A DNA stretch of 64,000 bases from Zanthoxylum bungeanum (lineage: Eukaryota; Streptophyta; Magnoliopsida; Sapindales; Rutaceae). Under the pieces are notes generated by a model. That model ran no database searches. It saw only the letters and a list, made by a program, of their open reading frames with translations, and had not been told where the DNA came from. The position numbers and the translations under genes were made by a program. Positions 1-10,711 of the stretch are shown here, piece after piece (position 1 is the stretch's first letter; the number at the start of each line of letters is the position of its first letter). Location: assembly GCA_019454045.1 (NCBI GenBank), contig SKCR01017720.1, positions 1-64,000 of the forward strand, in the 5' to 3' direction.

Positions 1-385
1 ATTTTGGAAATCAAAAGTAAGTCACTCACTCATCTCTCATCTCTCTCATCTCTCACGGCATTGTGCCATTTTTCTCTCCCATTTGGCTTGGCCGAATCTT
101 GCTAAGAAGATGAAGAAAAATTGTTGCAATTTTTCAAGTGTTAGCACACACAAGGAGTCATACAAAGGTGATAGGGAAACCAATCCTTGAGCTTGGAATC
201 AACACTTTAAGCTTGGAGCTTGAAGATCAACACAAGGAGACCTTGGCCGAATACATCATGGAGCAAATCTTTGTTGTCTACGCATCCAAAATCTGATCAA
301 AGTGAGTATTTTCCGCATTCTTACTTTGTTGTATTCACATGTTTCATTGCTTAATTGATCTTGGTTTGACCTAGAAAACCCAACA
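1..385 (+). mobile_element. 3' part of a Ty1/copia LTR
   Basis: The segment is the right-hand end of a long copia LTR. It shares landmarks with the LTRs at 43224-45195 and 51042-53043: a 'ggagtc...aaggtgatagggaa' block, a 'ttggccgaat' block, and the ending 'gtgagtatt ... tttcattgctta ... gaaacccaaca'. It ends in CA at 385. The following bases (386 on) match the middle of the gypsy LTR at 4673 on, so this LTR was inserted into the 5' LTR of the next element. The rest of this copia element lies left of the window. No primer-binding site follows, so this is a 3' or solo LTR. Confidence 0.75.
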
Positions 386-1206
386 AAAACACCAAAATAC
401 ATATTTTTAGAGATCCAAGTAGGAGGATTGAAGAGGAAGAGATTCAATTCGGGTTTTATCTTCTTGTTTATTTCTTAGAACTCTAATGATTTCCATTAGA
501 TTCATGACTTTTTTATCATTGTTTTTATCTTTAGTCATGAACTAACTCCTTAATTCTGGAGAATGATGTAACTGATGCTTGAACCCTGTATTGTTTGCTA
601 ATTTTGTTATGAAGTTTTATTGATTTATTTATATTATTTTGAGTTTAATGCTTTGTGTTTGCTGGCCACAAATATGATGATATATGTTTGAAATCTATCA
701 CTAGAGAGAAGGGATTTTGATTGGATCTAGAGAATATGACCTAGGATTCTATAGAGTTCGAGAGAATATGTAGTTCCTTTGAAGTCGTTAACATAGAATC
801 ACAAAGCGTAATGAGTTGTTAACTGCTAGATATTTATAGAGCTATCGAAATCTGTAGTTGATGATATTTTCACTCGGCACTCGAGAGAGGGAGTGGATAT
901 TTTCTGAGTCTTGACTTATAAATAATATAACTAAACAAAGATTAATTGGCATGATAAATACATAGGCGACAACTAGGTGAAATCAGGATCCAGAATCTCT
1001 ATCGTATTAGTTCCTTCTATCTAATTAATTCATATTTTATTTATTTAATAAAATATTTGTTAATTATCTTCTAAATAAAGTTAGGATAATCAATTTTAGT
1101 ATTTAGTGTGAGTTAACGCAATCTCTGTGGGTTCGACACTCTTCACTCATATTTATACTAAAACTTGACACCGTACACTTGCGGTACGATATAAAATATC
1201 ATAACA
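386..1206 (+). repeat. 5' LTR (truncated) of the Athila/Tat-like element
   Basis: It matches 4673-5528 along its length, including 'tgttaactgctag', 'ctcgagagagg', and the ending 'cttgcggtacgatataaaatatc'. Compared with the 3' LTR it lacks about 35 bp near 4720-4755. It ends in 'ataaca', seven bases before the primer-binding site. The first ~620 bp of the LTR are absent here because of the copia insertion at its left edge. Confidence 0.88.
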
Positions 1207-1212
1207 AGTTTT

Positions 1213-1230
1213 TGGCGCTGTTGCCGGGGA
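1213..1230 (+). promoter_or_regulatory. Primer-binding site, tRNA-Asp type
   Basis: The sequence 'tggcgctgttgccgggga' differs by one base from the complement of the 3' end of plant tRNA-Asp, the usual primer of Athila/Tat-lineage gypsy elements. It starts seven bases after the 5' LTR end. Confidence 0.85.
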
Positions 1231-1370
1231 TTGTTTGTTTAATTCACATTAATACTACTACCAAGTAATCTTAGCTTTAATTTAGATTTTTATCTTTTAT
1301 TTTTGGTTTATATTTATTTTATTTTGTTTATATTTTTTTTATTGATTTTTGGTTTTTGGTGCTTCAATGA

Positions 1371-2537
1371 ATGCGAAAATCCACAAGTCTCGACTCACTC
1401 CTGTTTGATCTTGAAATAGAAAGAACTGCGAGGAGAATAAGAAAAGAGAGAAAAATTGAACAAGAAGCAATGGCAGCTGAAAACAGAGAGAACAACCCAC
1501 GTCAGGTGGCAATCAGAAATCACTTCAAGCCGATCATTGATGATACCTTTTCTGGGATTGCCCATCAACCAATCAACACCAACAATTTTGAGTTAAAACC
1601 TGCATTGATCAACATGGTACAAAGAAATCAGTTTGGGGGTTCAGTTGTAGAGGATCCCAACTTGTACTTAAGGATGTTCCTGGAGATCGCAGATACTATA
1701 AAGATGAATGGTGTGAGTAAAGAGGCTATCAGACTACGCTTATTCTCATTCTCTTTATGGGATAAAGCGTGGGATTAGCTTCAATTAATACAGACGGGGA
1801 GTATCATGACATGGCATGATCTGGCTACAAAATTTATTGAGAGGTTCTTTCCATCAGCTAAATCAGCTCAACTGAGGGCAGAAATCAGTATATTTAAGCA
1901 GCTGGAGACTGAGACTCTATATGAAGCATGTGAGCGCTTTAAGGATCTACTATGAAGATGCCCACAACATGATTATGCATATTGGGTCCAAATTCAGTTG
2001 TTCTATAATGAGTTGAATGGTTCGAATATGACTGTGGTTGATGCAGCAGCTGGGGGAGCTCTATTCAAGAAATCAGGTGAGGACGCCTACAATCTATTAG
2101 AAGAAATGGCCATTAACCATTTTCAATGGCCAAGTGAACGTGCCACGGTGACCCAAGTGGCTGGTATATATGAAGTGGACCCTCTTGTAGCACTTACAGC
2201 TCAAATTTCTACCTTAGCTACTAAAGTAGCAGCCCTGACAAATCCACGAGTACCATCTACTGAATCAGCGACGGCTATAATTATGCGGTTATTGGAAGGA
2301 AACCCGAACTTAGAACAAGTCCAATATGTGAACTATCGGAACTTCAATAGTTATAGAGGAAATCATGTGCCTAACCGTTATCATCCGAACCTGTCATATG
2401 CTAATACAGAGAATACCTTGCAACCTTCATTCGGTTTTGACTATCAAAGAGTTGAATATAAATCTTCCTTAGAAGATTTCATGAGCACATTTATTGCTAA
2501 TATTTCAGCAGGTTTGAGAAGAATGAGTCAAGACTAG
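1371..2537 (+). pseudogene. gag pseudogene of Athila/Tat-like element
   Basis: One reading frame covers the whole stretch and is interrupted by two in-frame stops, TAG at 1776 and TGA at 1953. The protein is a retrotransposon Gag of the plant gypsy type. It has a basic, coiled N-terminus (residues ~10-40), then the capsid-like core with landmarks 'FELKPALINMVQ', 'FGGSVVEDPN', 'WHDLATKFIERFFP', 'EACERFKDLL' and 'DAAAGGALF'. It ends in a low-complexity Tyr/Asn-rich tail without a CCHC knuckle. The same domain order occurs in element B (29806-31212). Gag would form the virus-like particle that packages the genomic RNA. The stops and the missing pol make it non-functional. Confidence 0.87.
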
Positions 2538-4053
2538 ACAATATTAAGACACACATGGAAAATATCGGGGCCACAATGAAATCCTTAGAAACACAGATTG
2601 GGCAGATTACTCCCTCCATGACCAAGCAGCAATAAGAGGTATTTGGATAAACTGCCACAGCCGCCAAGCTACCTTTTTCATGTCAAAACAGCTAGTGGAT
2701 ACAAAAGAAGAAGCTACCATGACCATCATTTGGTTGGTTGCATCTGGCTGAAGATGTTAAACTTAGCACTAGCGGGGAGGAAACCCTTGCATTTATTTTA
2801 TTATTATTTTTCTTTATTTTTAATTTTTATTTTCATTGTGTGCTATTGTTTATTTATTCTTTTTGCATGCCATTTATGCAGGTAGCACGAGACACACAAA
2901 GCTCGCGCAACCAAATTCTGACCAGCAGAAGCCTGATCAACTCTATGCACGGTAGTGTTGTTCCTTAATCTGGTTTCTTTATATTTATCTTTCATTGAGG
3001 ACAATGTAAGTTTTAAGTTTGGGGGTGTGTGCATGTATTCCTGCTATTTATTTATTTATTCAGTTTATTTAAAAAAAATTAATTATTTTTGTTTTTATGT
3101 CTTTGATAGTAAAGCATAAGTCTAATGATGAATTTTGATTGCTTTTGATGAAATTTTAGAAATGATAAGTGCCCAATTTACTTTTATCTGATGCCTTGAG
3201 TAGTTGATCTATGTTAGACTCGTAAGCACTCAATTATAGGTTTTTAGCAGTGAAAACTTAAGTAGTTGACAAGGTGACTAGTTGAAGAAATTGCATGTCG
3301 ATGAATGACCGTTTGCTTAATATGTCTATCTTGATTTGCTAGTGTTATGATGTATGGTATGGATAGAAATAAAAGAAAAAAATGTCTCTAAAGAAAGAAA
3401 ATAAACCACCTATAACTGATAAGCGTGAAGCTACCCATGGGCGAGTATTAGGATCACCATAAGGAGAAATGCTACCTTAAAGGGTAGGTGAGTTGAAAAA
3501 AAAAAAAAAAAAAAAGTTCAAAAAGAGACAAGAAAGAGAAAAGAAAAACCATACCATGTTGAACACAAAATAAAGCAATTACAGAGCATACTTGAGATAT
3601 CTAGGTTGATTTGACCCATCGATCTCAATTTTTAAACGAAATCATTGAGTTGGCTACTTAGGAATCGAGCTGTAAATGAACCTATACACACACACACATG
3701 AGTCTGGCTTAGATAATTTATTCAAGAACTTAGATTTGAGTCGCAATTGCGTACTTTGAAGGTTCTCTAATTTCATTCATAAGCTTTCTTTGAGGACAAT
3801 ATTATACATAACTATCAGGACTGTTTTGTTTGCTATTATTATATTTTTCATGATTGCATGTGTGTGAAAGACGTTTGTGGGTGTCGTCGCTAGGGCCGCC
3901 TAGGGGTTTAAAGGTTTGTTGCATACGCTAAATGCAATCGTGATCCCTACTAAAGTGGCTTAGTTAATTTAGTTATTTTTATTTTCTTATTTGTATTTAG
4001 TTTTTATTTTGTCTTTTGCTCGGGACTAGCAAAATATTAAGTTTGGGGGTGTT
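2538..4053 (+). other. Post-gag noncoding part and 3' UTR
   Basis: No real gene is seen. At 2751-2790 ('aacttagcactagcggggagg') lies the motif that follows pol in this lineage; the same motif is at 32397-32432 in element B. At 2996-3028 lies the second conserved motif ('gaggacaatg ... aagtttgggggtg'), matched at 34039-34076. The region 3080-3830 reappears in reverse complement at 53760-54545. A run of about 20 A lies near 3497-3516. The polypurine tract 'aagtttgggggtg' (about 4039-4052) precedes the 3' LTR. Confidence 0.75.
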
Positions 4054-5528
4054 TGATAAGTGTGATTTATACCCACTTATTCTTGCATCATTAGCCTATT
4101 ATTTTGTTATATTTCGTGCCATTTAATGTCTTTTGTAGATTATTCTATGTCTTATTTGTAGGAAGCATTAATACATGGATCTTGGGACATTTGCACTTGT
4201 TTTGGGACCATACGGATGCATCGGACGCACACAGGAGCATAGAACACGAAACGTAGGAACCAGTGGAAAAATTGCACTGGCGTTGTGGCACCAATCACTA
4301 GACGCCACGGCACCTCACAAGCTTCCCATACAAAAACCCGTGACCAAGGCGCCGAGGCACTACCCACTCGCGCTGCAGCCAAATGGAGCCATAAATAATG
4401 CCGAGACTGCAGTGCTGCAGCGCCAACTTACTCGCGTCGCAACGCTAGTCGTGGTCATACAAAGACCCGAGACTCAAGCGCCACAGCGCCAACATGCAGG
4501 TGCCGCAGCGCTGCGAAGAGAAAGAATATTAGGGTATTGCGGGGGCTGCATACCTGAAACCCGTTCCAGAATAATGATGTTTAGGGTTTTAAGGTACCCA
4601 ATGAATCCAGGGCTCTATTATAAATAGATTAGTTCATCCAAGACTCAGAGAGGGGAGGCTAATACACAGTACAAAACACCAAAATACAAATTTTTAAAGA
4701 TCCAAGGAGGAGGATTAAAGAGCAACAAGAGGAGACGAAGGCAGTGACATCCGAAGAGGAAGAGATTCAATTTGGGTTTTATCTTCTTGTTTCTTTCTTA
4801 GAAATCTAATGATTTCAATTAGATTCATGACTTGTTTATCATTTTTTTTATCTTTAGTCATGAACTAACTCCTTAATTCTGGAGAATGATGTAACTGATG
4901 CTTGAACCCTGTATTGTTTGCTAATTTTGTTATGAAGTTTTATTGATTTATTTATATTTTTTTGAGTTTAATGCTTTGTGTTTGCTGGCCACAAATATGA
5001 TGATATATATTTGAAATCTATCACTCGAGAGAGGGGATTTGGAATGGATATAGAGAATATGACCTAGGATTCTATAGAGTTCGAGAGAATATGTAGTTCA
5101 TTTGAAGTCGTTAACATAGAATCACAAAGCGTAATGAGTTGTTAACTGCTAGATTTTTATAGAGATATCGAAGTCTGTAGTTGATGATATTTTCACTCCG
5201 CACTTGAGAGAGGGAGTGGATATTTTCGGAGTCTTGACTTATAAACAATATAACTGAACAAAGATTAATTGGCATGACAAATAGATAGGCGACAACTAGG
5301 TATTTCAGGATCCAGAATCTCTATCGTATTAGTTCATCATATCTAATTTATTCATATTTTATTTATTTAATAAAATCTTTGTTAATTATCTTCTAAATAA
5401 AGTTAGGATTATCAATCGTAGTATTTAGTCCGAGTTAACGCAATCCATGTGGGTTTGACACTATTCACTCATATTTATACTAAAACTTGACACCGTACAC
5501 TTGCGGTACGATATAAAATATCACAACA
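4054..5528 (+). repeat. 3' LTR of the Athila/Tat-like element
   Basis: It starts at TGATAAGTG directly after the polypurine tract and ends in 'cacaaca' at 5528, about 1475 bp. Its right 856 bp match the truncated 5' LTR. A GC-richer stretch at 4180-4550 (many 'gcgcc' and 'cagcgc' words) sits upstream of a likely TATA box ('tattataaata', about 4616). The first bases start like the left end of element B's LTR (TGATGAGTG), so the two are related families. Confidence 0.87.
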
Positions 5529-7403
5529 ACTTTGATTACTTAAGACATGTTCTACTGAATCTTTTGGTTTATGTGCCACTCTTATCTAGTTCTTCTTTCT
5601 CAATATAATGAGACTCTTATGAGTCATATACTATACTCTTAAAAGTGTCTCTCTCTCTAGTTCCTTCGCTTCTTTGAGCCTTTATTCTCCTAAGAGATTC
5701 TAATTCTAAGACGAGTTCTATATTTGGCTTTACTTACTGTGACTTCAAACTTTTCTATCTTATATAGAATTTTAGAATTTTACCATCTCATGATTTTTAT
5801 CTATGTTCTGTTGAACTCATTGGCTCTACTATCTATACACCATGTAATCCATCTATTCTGTCAAATACTCTTCTTTACTTTATTCTTCTTCTTACTGGGC
5901 TCTAAGTTAAGGATGAATACATGCTCACAGGCTTGGTTATTGTCTTCACTTATTCTTGCTATCTCGTAGATACATTACCCACGTCACTATACGTACTGAA
6001 TCCTCTTAACATTTCTATTTCCTTCTTACTATTTTCAGATCCTATCTCTTGGCTCTACGACATGCTACTGAGGCTAATTATGGTTCGTCCTTCTGAATAC
6101 TTCCTAGATTTCTGCTCTCTGATCTTGCTATAAGTCGTAGCTATGGCACTTTGTTCTATTGTCCATACTGATACTTTTGTCACTTCTAAATATCTCCTAT
6201 CTCACGAGTCTATTCTTTTATGCTTCCATGATTTTCTACTGGCTTTGGGCTGATTTGTAGGTTTTACTAAGTTAAATCTATTCTATGGACTTCTACTAGT
6301 ACTGTAAGCCATGTGCTGACTTGTCTAGATCTTTAGATTATACTGGGTTCTCTTCTCCTCGAAAAATTCCTTAATCCATTTCTAGGTGATCTACCTTCCA
6401 AGGTCTTTCATTTCTTAATATGAACACTCGTCGGGCTTCTTACGGTTGCCTTTAACTTAAGCTGGGAAAGGATGGGGCAAACCTTTACATTTCGATAGTT
6501 ATCGTTATCCTTGTTCTAGTACTCTGTGTCTTGGTAGAGTTTATTTCTTATATGAGGTGGGTATGATATAGGCTCTGTCAGGACAGCTTTCTTAATTGGT
6601 ATAATTAAGTGGTTTTAAACTAGATAGCTTAGGGTCTTGTCTCCATCGGATTTCTTGGGATAAGATAACTAATCGTTTCTATTTATGACCTTTATTTGCC
6701 TGCTTGTGGACCTAGGTCTGGGTTTGGGGATCTGAAGTTCTCTACGATCTTTTGGCATCTCAGTCTATTGAAGCTTTTAAGACTAATCTTGATTTCTTAC
6801 TTCTGTTATCTTTCTGGCTTTTTCTCGTTACTCGGGGAACTCACTATCTATATGAAGTACCTGAAGGCTATTGGATCGGCTTTAAGGAATTTTCTGAGAA
6901 GTGAATGAATCTTACATCTTCGAAGCACTCTAATACTTGCTCGGGCTTTTTCTACTCTCATTCTACTGTCTTAGGTTTGTATCCTTAGAACTTCACTGTC
7001 TTATTTTATCTCCTTACTTTTCTTTATCTCTTGCTACTTACACATCTATTCAACTTTCCTTGCATTCTTATAGCTTTCCTTTCTCACTCTCTTGGGTAAC
7101 TTTTCTTAGATCTTTACTATTTAGTTTCATAGATTATTCTGAACTTCTGGATATAAGCCAGGATAACTACATGAGAATTCTCAACTTGGATCTTGAGTAT
7201 AGTTGTTCTCGTAAGGAATACTATTAGAATAGTCTGGGAAAGCTTACTAACATGTCTATAGATCTTGAGGACATACTCGAGAATCGGATATTGGAGAGGT
7301 AATGCCTCACATACGAGTATCACGGACATACTGCGTATATAAGACCCCAACACTCTGCCCACAGTAGTCACTGACTCCCTAGACCATGCACTGATACCAT
7401 CTT
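5529..7403 (-). mobile_element. Internal remnant of a minus-strand gypsy element, non-coding
   Basis: This T-rich stretch lies between the Athila/Tat-like 3' LTR and a Tekay/Del-like LTR whose primer-binding site is at 7389-7400. By position it is the 5' internal region of that minus-strand element, but I recognise no gag or pol domain in any frame. Short ORFs here have no family landmarks and look like chance openings in AT-rich DNA. The element at 386-5528 seems to have inserted here, because no second copy of the 7404-9926 LTR lies to its left. Confidence 0.5.
7389..7400 (-). promoter_or_regulatory. Primer-binding site, initiator-tRNA-Met type
   Basis: Read on the minus strand it is 'tggtatcagtgc', one base off the standard plant Met primer site. 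It lies three bases inside the LTR end at 7404, which fixes the element's orientation as minus. Confidence 0.75.
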
Positions 7404-9926
7404 TGTAACATCCCCGATCCGGGAGATGTTACCGGCATGGGATAGACCGTAATATCCCCACAAGCCTCTGACTTCTAATAACTATTATTTTTATCTCACA
7501 CATATATATACTCATGTATGGGACCATAGCCCAACTCATCTACCATATATGCATAATACTCTTAATACTAATACTCTGTGTAAATACACATTTCAACACT
7601 GACAATAACTTCAATAATGCAATATACAAGTGACTATAACTATATAACATATATGTTACAAGACACTCTCTGACTCTGACTGAACTGGACTGAATTCTTA
7701 CTCGATCTGGTGGACCAAATCCTTTAGTGAATGCTATCAGTATCCATTCTCTCGAGCTTGTCCTCCGGGAATACTTGCAAAACAATAAAACTGGGAGTGG
7801 GGGGGGGTTAGACCGTTGTACGATCTAAGTGAGTTGACGAAAACTGAAATATTATTATGAAAATATTTGGTTCTAAAACCAAAATTCAAGAATAGCTTTA
7901 TATGAAAACTCTTTCCGAGTTTGAAAACTCTAGACTCCTTTATGAAAATCTCGTCTGTAAAACTTATCTTTTTCTGAAAGTCTTTTATAAAATCATTATT
8001 TCCGAAAACTTTCCTTTCTAGAAAAACCTTTTTCTAAAATATGTATTTGAAAACCTTTTCAGAAATCTGTATCTGAAAACTATTTCTGAAATCTGGTCTC
8101 TGTCTCTGAAAAAACTGACGTATGGGGGCGTTACGTATTTCCATCCCCCCATACGCCTAACTAGAGCCAGTGGTGCAAATCCATGACATTGGAACATTAT
8201 GTATCGTAGTTCCCCAAGTATGCCACACATATCCTTGAAACTAGTGGTCTTAGGGTGTTACGTATCGCCGTCCCCCAAGCCACTGAAGTAGAACTGGGGG
8301 TACGGATCTTTGTTACCCTCCAAGCTCTGAAATTAGGATCTAGGGGCATCTGCCATCCCTAGTCCTGAACTAGGATCTAAGGGCGTTACGTATCATCGTC
8401 CCCCAAGTCCTCTATATATGCACATGTCATCCGTCAATTCCATGGATGTAACAAGTTACATACTGAGGTGGGTTTTTCCCTCATGCCTCGAAAATCATAA
8501 AATAATTCTTTGAAAATATTTCTATCTCAAACATAACTTTCATGTCATAATTGTAATAAAAATCGTCTAACGCTCTAAAGCGTAAAAATAAGTCTGATAT
8601 GAAAAATAACAAAATGAAAGTCATTTCAAAAGGAAAGTGTTTACTCGCTGGTTTAGAATCTGACTGGCACTGATTACTCTGCCGAAGAAAACTATGATTC
8701 CTGCGATGATCTACATTTGATAAACTAGATTAGAAATGTACTAAGAAACGTACTACATAATCATGCTAAATTTACTTATTTAAATGGATGTTAACACTCT
8801 GATAGGTATCATACTTATATCAAGTTGTGATATATGTATACGAGCTGATACGAGACCCTTAGGGTGGTCTCTAACATGCTATGGTGAAACCGGACTGGTT
8901 TAAAACTGATTTTGGAAAGTTCTGGTTTTCGCGTCGCGACACTGAGCCTTGCGTGTCGCGACGCAAACACTTTGGGAGCCGCGACGCGGGACCATTTTCC
9001 AGAATTCAATGCTTGTTTCTCCATGTTCATCTTACACCGAAAATTACCACAAGCACTTCCATAACAAAATTATTTCACAAACCAACTTATTGAACTTCAA
9101 ATTCACAAATTCTATATCAAATTATCATCCTCAAATAATTATTTAATCTCATTATCCATGTTTCTAACTAACCTTTAAAACATCCATAATTTGGGTATTT
9201 AACTCAAAAATCACTTTCTTTACTGATTAATCACCAATATGCAACCATTATTATACTAACATCTCTATTCTATCATCAAACTTTCAAAATCCAATATATC
9301 AAGTTTTGGTTCAAGTGAATCTTATCTTCTTTCTTGTTGTTTCCCTCATCCTCCAAATCTCCCAAGTCTCCCATAATTGCCAAGTCTTTTCTCTATCTCT
9401 TCTTTTCTTCTTATTCCTTTCTTCTTCTCTTTGCCTCACGTTTCTTCTTTATTTTCTTTTCTAATTTTGTGAAATGGTGACTAGTGTTCCCCTTATATAC
9501 TATGGGTTATTTGAAATTTGGACTAATGAAGAAAAATGTAGAAAAGTTGAGAGAAAGTTTGAGATTCTTCTAGTTAAGTCCAAAATTACTATTTATATGA
9601 ATATTTGATCTGTATTTTTGACCAGCTCTTGTTCCGAATTTGGAAAATTTCAACGTGGAGGTTGTAGCTCTCGATCTCAGCTTTCTGGTGATATAAAATT
9701 CATAAATATCGGAGTTCGTATGAGAAAGTTACGGCCCAAATACCATGGGCTGTCGGGAGTGGAACATTATACAGTTTCATATCGGAATTTCGAGGAATTC
9801 ACCGATTGTCTCCAAAGTCGTTCCATGAGTGTATTTGTGTCTCAACAAAATTTATATTGTGTTACCTTCATCCTGTAATACCAAGGTACTACAAAGTAAC
9901 AGTAGTAGAGACTATCGGTCGTTACA
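7404..9926 (-). repeat. Long LTR, Tekay/Del-like chromovirus type
   Basis: The LTR runs from TGTAAC (7404) to GTTACA (9926), a perfect 6-bp inverted terminal repeat over about 2.5 kb. On the minus strand it ends '...gatgttaca' and is followed by a Met-type primer site, the arrangement typical of Tekay/Del chromoviruses. Inside are a repeated 'ggcgttacgtat..cgtcccccaag' motif (8125-8405) and a GC-rich island with 'gcgtcgcgac' words (8930-8990). It lies against the 3' LTR of the copia element to its right, truncating it. Confidence 0.78.
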
Positions 9927-10086
9927 CTAAGTCTGAGAGTACATAAGTAATCACGGGTATGCATGATAATTTACAATATGCAAATTGAAATAAACTATAC
10001 ATAAATGAAAAATGTATCATTTATTATTCTAATAATAATAATCTCTTTTGCATATTACATGATGCTTTAGGATATACATCCCAACA
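9927..10086 (-). repeat. 3' LTR fragment of the minus-strand copia element
   Basis: It matches the right end of the LTR at 15462-17342: both read 'cactaag..tga.....acat.agtaatc', share 'tttacaatatg', and end 'atatcccaaca' or 'acatcccaaca' on the plus strand. The neighbouring purine tract on the minus strand reads 'ttcaagtgggaga'. Most of this LTR is missing, cut at the Tekay-like LTR. Confidence 0.8.
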
Positions 10087-10349
10087 ATCTCCCACTTGAA
10101 TTAGAGCACATGAGAAATGTCGCATAATCATATACGCTCTAGGTGACATTTGAAATTACCTACAAGCATATTCAAACAATAATCTCTATATATCCGGGGG
10201 GGATGAATTGGGTAATGGCTAAATTATGCGAAATTAAAAATCTTGTCGATTTTAAGCTACTTAGTTAGTAACTTTACCGATTAAGCTTAGAAATCAATTT
10301 CTCAAATTAATGAATTAAACAATTAATTATCATAAATCAATTTCAAAAT

Positions 10350-10711
10350 CAAGTTAAGAATTCCTCGAAATCTCTGTCAAGGTATTCTCCTCCACGATCT
10401 GATCATAGATTTTTGATCGTCTTACCTAATTGGTTCTCAACCTCAACACGATACTCTTTGAACTTTTCAAAGGTATCTGACTTGTGCTGCATTAGGTAAA
10501 CATACCCATATCTAGAATAATCATATTTAAATATGACAAAGTATTCATAACCACCTCGGGCTCTTACATTCATTGGTCCGCAAAACATCCAAATGTATTA
10601 GCTCAAGTGGTTGATTGGCTCTTATACCTTTTCCAGTAAAAGGTATCTTGGTTATCTTTCTTTCTAAACAGGATTCGCAGATAGGTAAAGTTCCAAGCTT
10701 TAACTTGTTTA
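10350..10711 (-). pseudogene. copia GAG-pre-integrase / integrase fragment (C-terminal half)
   Basis: The minus-strand translation gives copia landmarks: 'LPICESCLERKITKIPFTGK' (end of the GAG-pre-integrase zinc region), then the start of the integrase core, 'NVRARGGYEYFV' and 'DYSRYGYVYLM', and finally 'SDRGGEYL'. A frameshift lies near 10590 and a stop precedes 'SDRGGEY'. The coding sequence then ends abruptly and runs into noncoding DNA, so the rest of integrase and all of RT and RNase H are gone. The upstream half is at 12640-12720, across the solo LTR. Confidence 0.85.

Larger units (their letters stand above)
386..5528 (+). mobile_element. Ty3/gypsy element, Athila/Tat-like, pol deleted
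   Basis: The element has a truncated 5' LTR (386-1206), a tRNA-Asp-type primer site, a gag pseudogene and a 3' LTR (4054-5528). There is no protease, reverse transcriptase, RNase H or integrase. After gag the sequence jumps to a conserved noncoding motif (2751-2790) that element B also has after its integrase remnant, so pol was lost by deletion. Its left part is cut by the copia LTR that ends at 385. It is a non-autonomous, decayed copy. Confidence 0.85.

Noticed and set aside
5724..7227. Several hydrophobic plus-strand ORFs that look like membrane proteins
   Set aside because: T-rich DNA in the plus direction gives Leu/Phe/Ser-rich openings; there are no family landmarks and the element there is on the minus strand.
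7540..7785. Minus-strand ORF in the Tekay-like LTR
   Set aside because: Inside an LTR, no landmarks, likely chance.
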